NCBI GenBank assembly: GCA_002312935.1
Contig: DCAT01000147.1
Coordinates: 1 to 10,222, forward strand
Direction: 5' to 3'
Source of the DNA: Oceanospirillaceae bacterium UBA1126
GTDB taxonomy: Bacteria; Pseudomonadota; Gammaproteobacteria; Pseudomonadales; Balneatricaceae
Length of the DNA stretch: 10,222 nt
Shown: in pieces, positions 6,328 to 10,222 of the stretch
How the letters are laid out: each line of letters begins with the position of its first letter
How positions within the stretch are numbered: position 1 is the first letter of the stretch
The notes under the pieces: generated by a model
What the model saw: only the letters and a program-made list of their open reading frames with translations
Databases searched by the model: none
Told to the model about the DNA's origin: nothing
Position numbers and translations under genes: made by a program

Positions 6328-6444
6328 ATGCGCAGTGGCAAATTTAGCCCTTTTAAGCCGAACAACTGGGGCACGTTGTTGGGCATACTTAAGCAATTAA
6401 CCAGACATAGGTATTGGGCGAGGTGGTTTTTTCTAACAGTGTGA
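6328..6444 (+). CDS. hypothetical 38-residue ORF following the deacetylase gene
   Basis: The ATG lies 2 bp after the deacetylase stop, with AAAAGAG five bases upstream overlapping the end of that gene. The peptide is basic and aromatic: MRSGKFSPFKPNNWG, then a segment with LLGILKQL and a C-terminal WARWFFLTV. I do not recognise a family. Tight spacing is consistent with translational coupling, or with a decayed downstream gene whose 5' end remains. An inverted repeat (6361-6366 with 6375-6380) lies within it. Confidence 0.25.
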   Translation: MRSGKFSPFKPNNWGTLLGILKQLTRHRYWARWFFLTV

Positions 6445-6497
6445 TACTTATGATGCCACCTTAAACTGTAATACTCATAGGTATAAACACATGAGCA

Positions 6498-6647
6498 TTA
6501 AGGTTCAATGTCATCCTGTTTGGACGATAAATAAGGCCGCTCGTCAATCTGCTGATGAGCAGCCAAATAAAGTTCTTTAGAGCTGTATTGGTTTGATGGC
6601 ACCGCTACAAAAAGCTGCACAGGCCTCACAAAAATAGCCTGATAAAC
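6498..6647 (-). pseudogene. possible gene remnant or small ORF, 49 open codons
   Basis: Minus-strand frame between a TAG at 6648-6650 and a TAA at 6498-6500. It reads VYQAIFVRPVQLFVAV, then PSNQYSSKELYLAAHQQ and IDERPYLSSKQDDIEP. The hydrophilic C-terminal half has a normal protein-like composition, unlike most chance frames in AT-rich DNA. No ATG is present. A GTG at codon 7 has CAGG eight bases upstream. It may be the 3' end of a decayed gene. The opposite strand also has a 29-codon ORF (6491-6580), so the coding strand is not certain. No family recognised. Confidence 0.25.
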
Positions 6648-6790
6648 CTAATAGAGAATTGAACAGACCATTAGCCAACAGCAAAAGACTTTAGCTTAAT
6701 AATAAAGAAAAGATAGACCGAAAAACAGAAATCACACCTTTGTCCTACATCACCAATGTGAAGAGGTGGCGTTAGCATATCCAAGAATGT

Positions 6791-6810
6791 AGGCGTGAGG
6801 CCATACGCCT
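6791..6810. repeat. second hairpin downstream of the malyl-CoA lyase gene
   Basis: AGGCGT (6791-6796) pairs with ACGCCT (6805-6810) around an 8-base loop. The sequence GGCCATACG occurs both here (6799-6807) and in the right arm of the neighbouring stem (6841-6849). It lies beyond the main terminator hairpin on the minus strand and may be a backup stop or a stray repeat. Confidence 0.35.
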
Positions 6811-6846
6811 TAAAGAAATTATGGCCCCTGGTGCATCAGGGGCCAT
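6811..6846 (-). terminator. terminator hairpin of the malyl-CoA lyase gene
   Basis: ATGGCCCCTG (6821-6830) and CAGGGGCCAT (6837-6846) form a perfect 10-bp GC-rich stem with a 6-base loop, 50 bp after the stop codon. On the minus strand it is followed by AATTTCTTTA (6811-6820), a T-rich but interrupted tract. The plus-strand side lacks a T-run, so it mainly serves the minus-strand gene. Confidence 0.7.
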
Positions 6847-6896
6847 ACGTTGGCTTTGCTTAGGCTTAGTTAGACTTATTTGAAGTTACGCTGAAG

Positions 6897-7841
6897 TTAC
6901 TTACCCTTGGAGGCAATAATATTAGCCACGTTAACTACATTTTCTGCCATGCGGGCAGAGGCGGCATCAATCATCTTACCATCAAGCTGAGCTGCACCCT
7001 GGCCTTTGGCTTGTGCTTCTGCAAGAGCTGATAAAATACCTTTAGCACGAATCAGTTCAGACTCTGGTGGTGAGAAAACGTCGTTAGCCAACGCAATTTG
7101 AGACGGATGGATAGCCCACTTACCTTCTAAACCCAGTGCTGCAGCGCGTTTTGCTGCCAAAATATACGAGTCTGGATCACTAAAATCACCAAACGGGCCA
7201 TCAATCGCACGTAAACCATAGGCGCGACACGCCACCGTCATTCGTGACAGCGCATAGTGCCATTGATCACCTGGGTAATCTGGGTTTAACCCACCAATCA
7301 CCACTGTGCGAGCACGATTGCTTGCCGCATAGTCTGCCACGCCAAAGTGCATAGCTTCCAAACGTGGGCTGGCTTGTGCAATGGCTTCTACATTGGCCAT
7401 GCCTAAAGCGGTTTCGATTAAAGCTTCAAGTCCAATTTTATGGGTAAACCCTTTGGCCTGTTCAATTTGGTTACACATGGCTTCAACCATGTACAAATCT
7501 GCTGGTACACCTACCTTAGGGACTAGTATAGTGTCTAAGTGTTGGCCTGCTTGCTCAACAATTTCTACAACATCACGATACATGTAATGCGTATCTAAGC
7601 CATTAATACGAATGCAAATAGTCTTGCCTTTGGCTTTCCAATCAATGTCATTGAGTGCTTCAATAATATTTTTACGAGCTGCAATTTTATCTAACGGAGC
7701 CACCGCATCTTCTAAGTCTAAAAATACGTAATCTGCAGCACTGTCTGCAGCTTTTTCTATCATGCTTGGGTTAGAACCTGGCACTGCTAGTTCACTACGT
7801 TGTAAACGAGTTTTTACGGGCTGATGGTTTGTATGACTCAT
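6897..7841 (-). CDS. mcl1: Mcl1-type L-malyl-CoA/beta-methylmalyl-CoA lyase (HpcH/HpaI/CitE family)
   Basis: A 314-residue TIM-barrel CoA-ester lyase. Mcl1 reversibly splits malyl-CoA into acetyl-CoA and glyoxylate and beta-methylmalyl-CoA into propionyl-CoA and glyoxylate. Motifs follow the family: VPGSNPSMIEKA (20-31), FLDLEDAVAP (40-49), RINGLDT with R78, IETALGM with E143 and GVADYAAS with D170. R78, E143 and D170 correspond to the substrate-binding Arg and the Mg2+-binding Glu and Asp. DGPFGDFSDPD (214-224) and GKWAIHPSQ (240-248) are shared with alphaproteobacterial Mcl1. The loop between GGLNPDY and WHYA is short (PGDQ) compared with Mcl1 as I remember it, so acyl specificity may differ. 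The start is the ATG at 7839-7841 with AAGG seven bases upstream. It is transcribed alone from the promoter at 7898-7927 and ends at the hairpin at 6821-6846. Other CitE-like lyases are the alternative. Confidence 0.85.
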   Translation of the reverse strand: MSHTNHQPVKTRLQRSELAVPGSNPSMIEKAADSAADYVFLDLEDAVAPLDKIAARKNIIEALNDIDWKAKGKTICIRINGLDTHYMYRDVVEIVEQAGQHLDTILVPKVGVPADLYMVEAMCNQIEQAKGFTHKIGLEALIETALGMANVEAIAQASPRLEAMHFGVADYAASNRARTVVIGGLNPDYPGDQWHYALSRMTVACRAYGLRAIDGPFGDFSDPDSYILAAKRAAALGLEGKWAIHPSQIALANDVFSPPESELIRAKGILSALAEAQAKGQGAAQLDGKMIDAASARMAENVVNVANIIASKGK

Positions 7842-7877
7842 AGAATTACCTTACTTTTAAATTGAGAAAGCGTTTTG

Positions 7878-7890
7878 GCTTAATTTAAGC
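7878..7890. promoter_or_regulatory. palindrome at the malyl-CoA lyase transcription start, possible operator
   Basis: GCTTAA-T-TTAAGC is a perfect inverted repeat starting 7 bp downstream of the -10 box, at about +1 to +14 of the predicted transcript. The location is classical for a repressor operator. The regulator is unknown. Confidence 0.4.
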
Positions 7891-7897
7891 AAGGCTC

Positions 7898-7927
7898 ACT
7901 ATAACGAGGTTAAGGAAACAAGGTCAA
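7898..7927 (-). promoter_or_regulatory. sigma70-like promoter of the malyl-CoA lyase gene
   Basis: On the minus strand TTGACC (7922-7927, five of six) is followed after 18 bp by TATAGT (7898-7903, five of six). The leader would be about 50 bases. Confidence 0.7.
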
Positions 7928-8301
7928 TCGCCTAATACCATGGCCTAGCAAACATATTTTAAGGTATTCTTATGTGATATTTCCATATAGTAGGAAACAT
8001 AGGTAATTTTTTTACTATTTATTCATTAAATACAACTAGTTATAACATTTTATATATTAGAAACTTTATCTTAACATAAGATGCTTACACACTATGTTAA
8101 CGAATCTAATGTCACACAGCGCGTCTTCAATGTCGCGCTTGGAACACTGCGCCAGCAGGGACGATGGGCCATCAACAGACCTGATTGAGAAACTTATTTC
8201 CTATACTGCGTACACTTTTCTTAGGTAGCCCATGTGCGAAACCATCTAATCTCTATCAGGCGCATTTAGTTAGTAAAAAAATGCTTAAGCCAGTCGGTTT
8301 A
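7928..8301. other. non-coding gap upstream of the malyl-CoA lyase promoter
   Basis: The left two thirds (about 7950-8100) are strongly AT-rich, with inverted repeats TTTCC/GGAAA around 7980-7998 and ATCTTA-ACA-TAAGAT at 8068-8082. A GC-richer block at about 8110-8180 follows. It has a 35-codon plus-strand ORF (8081-8188), a protein-like open frame on the minus strand, and an AGCGCG/CGCGCT inverted repeat (8118-8139). No clear terminator follows the reductase gene. On the minus strand GCTTAAGC precedes a T-run near 8274-8290, but it cannot form a proper hairpin. Confidence 0.45.
8081..8188 (+). CDS. hypothetical 35-residue ORF or remnant
   Basis: The ATG at 8081 begins MLTHYVNESNVTQRV, and the C-terminal part reads ALGTLRQQGRWAINRPD. 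Composition is protein-like, and the DNA is richer in GC than its flanks. No clear ribosome-binding site precedes the ATG. The minus strand of the same block is also open (a frame ending in CDIRFVNIVCKHLMLR, without a start codon). A decayed gene is as likely as a real small protein. Not recognised. Confidence 0.18.
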   Translation: MLTHYVNESNVTQRVFNVALGTLRQQGRWAINRPD

Positions 8302-9177
8302 TCACCTATCTTTTCTAGGTAAACGGCGCAGTAAGCTAGATGTATCCCAACGGTTTCCACCAAGGGCTTGTACTTGCTCATAAAAATCGTCAACCATTTG
8401 AGCCACAGGTATCTGTGAACCATTGCTTTGCGCTTCTGTTATGCAAATGCCTAAATCCTTTCGCATCCAGTCCACAGCAAAGCCAAATTCAAATTCATCG
8501 TCCACCATGGTCTCTCCACGGTTATGCATCTGCCATGAGCCGGCAGCGCCACCACCTATTGCCCCTAGGGCTTGTTTTGCATCTAAGCCCGCATTAGTAG
8601 CAAAGGCAACCCCCTCTGCAAGCCCCTGCACTAGGCCAGCAATACAAATTTGATTAACCATCTTAGTGAGCTGACCATTACCAACAGGGCCCAAATGTGT
8701 CGTGGTTTTTGCATAAGCCTGCATAATTGGCTGGGCTCTTTGGTAATCTTCATCATTGCCGCCACACATAATAGCCAAAGCACCATTTTCTGCGCCAGCC
8801 TGACCACCAGAAACAGGGGCGTCAACAAACCCGACACCCTGTTGAGCAGCAATCACTGCAATTTCACGAGCAACCTGGGCAGACGCTGTCGTGTGGTCTA
8901 TTAATACCGAACCCGCAGCCATACCAGACAAAACACCTTGGTCACCATAAACTACACTGCATAAATCTTCGTCATTACCAACACAGGTAAATACGAAATC
9001 AGCTTCCAAAGCTGCTGCTGACGGAGAGATCGCTAAGTGTCCCCCATGCTCGCCTTGCCAAGATTCAGCCTTTGTCATGGTGCGGTTATACACACACACT
9101 TGATGACCCTGCGCTGCCAGATGTCCTGCCATGGGATACTCCATCACTCCTAAACCGATAAATGCAACTTTGCTCAT
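8302..9177 (-). CDS. beta-hydroxyacid dehydrogenase (GarR/GlxR or 3-hydroxyisobutyrate dehydrogenase type)
   Basis: A 291-residue NAD(P)-dependent oxidoreductase of the family that includes tartronate semialdehyde reductase and 3-hydroxyisobutyrate dehydrogenase. It has an N-terminal Rossmann domain, then an all-helical C-terminal domain. DAPVSGGQAGAENGAL (119-134) holds the substrate-binding SGG. K172 in QLTKMVNQ is the conserved catalytic Lys with N175 after it, and MRKDLG (238-243) is the C-terminal signature. YNRT after the second strand suggests NADP(H). Oddly, the nucleotide-binding motif reads GLGVME instead of GLGxMG: residue 13 is Glu (codon GAG) where the family has Gly. The start is the ATG at 9175-9177 with AAGGA seven bases upstream. 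Length is usual. It is divergent from the hydantoinase gene and 460 bp from the malyl-CoA lyase gene, so it is not clearly in an operon with either. The exact substrate is open. Confidence 0.85.
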   Translation of the reverse strand: MSKVAFIGLGVMEYPMAGHLAAQGHQVCVYNRTMTKAESWQGEHGGHLAISPSAAALEADFVFTCVGNDEDLCSVVYGDQGVLSGMAAGSVLIDHTTASAQVAREIAVIAAQQGVGFVDAPVSGGQAGAENGALAIMCGGNDEDYQRAQPIMQAYAKTTTHLGPVGNGQLTKMVNQICIAGLVQGLAEGVAFATNAGLDAKQALGAIGGGAAGSWQMHNRGETMVDDEFEFGFAVDWMRKDLGICITEAQSNGSQIPVAQMVDDFYEQVQALGGNRWDTSSLLRRLPRKDR

Positions 9178-9210
9178 AGCGAATTCCTTTTGATAAATAT
9201 TTCAACCGCC

Positions 9211-9239
9211 ATTAAAGGGCATACTGACTTCTAAAACAA
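9211..9239 (-). promoter_or_regulatory. candidate promoter of the beta-hydroxyacid dehydrogenase gene
   Basis: On the minus strand TTGTTT (9234-9239) is followed after 17 bp by TTTAAT (9211-9216, five of six). The -35 is weak, with only TTG matching. The leader would be about 25-30 bases. Confidence 0.4.
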
Positions 9240-9255
9240 GCCTAACGAGCAACTT

Positions 9256-9313
9256 CATTTAGGTACCTGCTATGACGCTTTTAAACCCGCAGGTGCCGCT
9301 CCATTTAGGGCAC
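9256..9313. promoter_or_regulatory. inverted and direct repeats between the divergent genes
   Basis: ACCTGC (9265-9270) and GCAGGT (9289-9294) form a 6-18-6 inverted repeat. GTGCC (9293-9297) and GGCAC (9309-9313) form a second one. CATTTAGG occurs twice (9256-9263 and 9302-9309), and AGGTACCT (9261-9268) is itself a palindrome. This cluster in a divergent promoter region could be a regulator-binding area; no regulator can be named. Confidence 0.3.
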
Positions 9314-9324
9314 TTAAAATGAGC

Positions 9325-9353
9325 TTGCGTTAGTCTTTTACTCAGGGCAAAAT
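9325..9353 (+). promoter_or_regulatory. weak candidate promoter of the hydantoinase gene
   Basis: TTGCGT (9325-9330) is followed after 17 bp by CAAAAT (9348-9353, four of six). Both boxes are poor, and the real promoter may need an activator or lie elsewhere in the 213-bp gap. Confidence 0.22.
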
Positions 9354-9390
9354 GCCGCCAAGAATAACCTTTTGTGAGAGTTTAATTATC

Positions 9391-10222
9391 ATGTCCTTAC
9401 GCCTAGGCATCGACACTGGAGGCACTTACACAGATGCTGTCATCATCAATGAACAAAACCAAGTACTAGCGGCAGTAAAAAGCCTAACAACACGCCACAA
9501 TTTAGCCATTGGTATTGGTGAATCTATTGGCAAAGTGTCTGCTAAATTATTAGCCAATATAGAAATGGTATCTTTATCGACCACACTCACTACTAATGCT
9601 GTAGTTGAAGGAAATGGGGCGCCTGTCTGCGCGCTATTAGCAGGTCTAAGCGAAGCTCAAGTAAAAAAGAGTGGGTTAGGAGAGATTTTAGACGATAGCT
9701 TAATTATTCGTCTCGACGGTGGCCATGATGCCTCAGGCAGGCAAGTAAAGCCCTTGGATATTGAAACGGCTACGGCCGCCATTTTAGCCAACAAGGATAA
9801 AGTGTCTGCTTTTTCTGTTTCGGCACAGTTTGGGGTCCGTAACCCAAGCCACGAGATTCAACTGCAAAACTTAGTCACTAAACTAACAAACATGCCGGTC
9901 ACCTGCGGCCATGAACTTGCTACCAGCTTAGGCGCGCCTCGCCGTGCGTTAACCGCCTCACTCAACGCCCGCATGATTCCGTTTATTCAAGATTTAATTC
10001 AAGCTGTAGAAACCATTTTACAAGAACTTAACATCCAAGCCCCCTTAATGATCGTTAAGGGTGATGGCTCTATTGTTAACGCGGAAACTGCTCTTGTTCA
10101 CCCAGTAACCACTATATTGTCAGGTCCTGCCGCTAGCGTCATAGGTGCCTGTGCCCTTTCTGGCAGTCGCAACGCCATTATTGCGGATATGGGAGGCACT
10201 ACAACAGACATTGCCATTGTAA
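9391..10222 (+). CDS. hydantoinase/oxoprolinase family subunit A (HyuA-like), N-terminal part
   Basis: Partial gene running off the right edge; 277 codons are visible. HyuA-type proteins are ATP-dependent enzymes of the actin/Hsp70/sugar-kinase fold that open hydantoin, 5-oxoproline or similar rings, often with a HyuB partner. Visible motifs: phosphate loop 1 LGIDTGGTYTDAV (5-17), STTLTTNAVVEG (63-74), a GDGS motif around residue 229, LSGPAAS near 249-255, and the second nucleotide motif DMGGTTTDIAIV at the right edge. The order matches the Hydant_A_N domain followed by the hydantoinase A domain; typical members are much longer, so more than half lies outside. The ATG at 9391 starts the usual MSLRLGIDTGGT sequence. 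The ribosome-binding site is a weak GAGAG about ten bases upstream. Substrate cannot be assigned. The hyuB partner, if any, would lie to the right. Confidence 0.85.
   Translation, partial: MSLRLGIDTGGTYTDAVIINEQNQVLAAVKSLTTRHNLAIGIGESIGKVSAKLLANIEMVSLSTTLTTNAVVEGNGAPVCALLAGLSEAQVKKSGLGEILDDSLIIRLDGGHDASGRQVKPLDIETATAAILANKDKVSAFSVSAQFGVRNPSHEIQLQNLVTKLTNMPVTCGHELATSLGAPRRALTASLNARMIPFIQDLIQAVETILQELNIQAPLMIVKGDGSIVNAETALVHPVTTILSGPAASVIGACALSGSRNAIIADMGGTTTDIAIV

Larger units (their letters stand above)
6326..6896. other. 571-bp gene-poor region
   Basis: No full-length gene is visible here. It contains a 38-codon plus-strand ORF directly after the deacetylase gene (6328-6444) and a 49-codon minus-strand open frame (6498-6647). 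Inverted repeats lie at 6361-6380 (AACAAC/GTTGTT) and 6549-6562 (CTGCT/AGCAG), with two hairpins at 6791-6846. Stop codons are frequent elsewhere. It could be decayed sequence between two transcription units. Confidence 0.5.

Noticed and set aside
6138..6386. 82-codon minus-strand ORF over the deacetylase 3' end
   Set aside because: Mostly antisense of the deacetylase gene, with no recognisable features.
6491..6580. 29-codon plus-strand ORF in the gene-poor gap
   Set aside because: No ribosome-binding site, short, and antisense to a more protein-like frame.
8274..8290. Possible terminator after the reductase gene
   Set aside because: A T-run is present on the minus strand, but the GCTTAAGC before it leaves no room for a loop and gives no stable stem.
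8340..8904. Several ORFs of 73-85 codons on both strands inside the reductase gene
   Set aside because: Shadow frames of a gene with intact family motifs.

Overview
The window looks like a chromosomal segment of a Gram-negative bacterium, most likely a marine gammaproteobacterium. The reasons are an outer-membrane FadL-type protein, a periplasmic binding protein and a secreted deacetylase with Sec signal peptides, and a MetA that lines up with the 309-residue E. coli enzyme without offset through the catalytic residues. Composition is moderately AT-leaning, with sigma70-like promoters. The exact clade cannot be fixed from the sequence alone. I see no rRNA, tRNA, CRISPR array, insertion sequence or phage gene.

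Layout, left to right. (1) 1-1636, minus strand: the 5' end of a FadL/OmpP1-family gene with its own promoter and a palindrome just downstream of it, then a single-gene unit for a HAAT/LivK-like substrate-binding protein closed by a clear intrinsic terminator. (2) 1637-1974: a divergent regulatory region. metA follows on the plus strand (1975-2904). (3) 2913-4931, minus strand, convergent with metA at 8 bp: a Cds1-type PLP cysteine desulfhydrase preceded in the same operon by a DMT/EamA transporter. (4) 5050-6325, plus strand: a 4-oxalocrotonate tautomerase homologue and a secreted polysaccharide deacetylase separated by 4 bp, perhaps followed by a 38-codon ORF. (5) 6326-6896: gene-poor, with a likely gene remnant or small gene on the minus strand and a strong hairpin ending the next unit. 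(6) 6897-7841, minus: an Mcl1-type malyl-CoA lyase with a well-formed promoter and a start-site palindrome. (7) 7842-8301: an AT-rich stretch and a small GC-richer block with short ORFs on both strands. (8) 8302-9177, minus: a beta-hydroxyacid dehydrogenase of the GarR/GlxR type with an unusual Glu in its Rossmann glycine motif. (9) 9391-10222, plus: the N-terminal part of a hydantoinase/oxoprolinase subunit A that runs off the right edge.

How the genes may fit together (inference). MetA makes the activated homoserine ester for methionine. Cds1 would release sulfide from cysteine, and its operon partner may move a related amino acid or metabolite, so 1975-4931 reads as a sulfur amino acid neighbourhood. 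Malyl-CoA lyase and the GarR-like reductase both touch glyoxylate or C3 semialdehyde metabolism. The hydantoinase subunit suggests use of cyclic amides. None of these links is proven by the sequence. I found no convincing new multi-gene system. The observations most worth checking are the 87-codon open extension upstream of metA, the palindromes at three promoters, the E13 change in the reductase, and the small ORFs in the gene-poor gaps.
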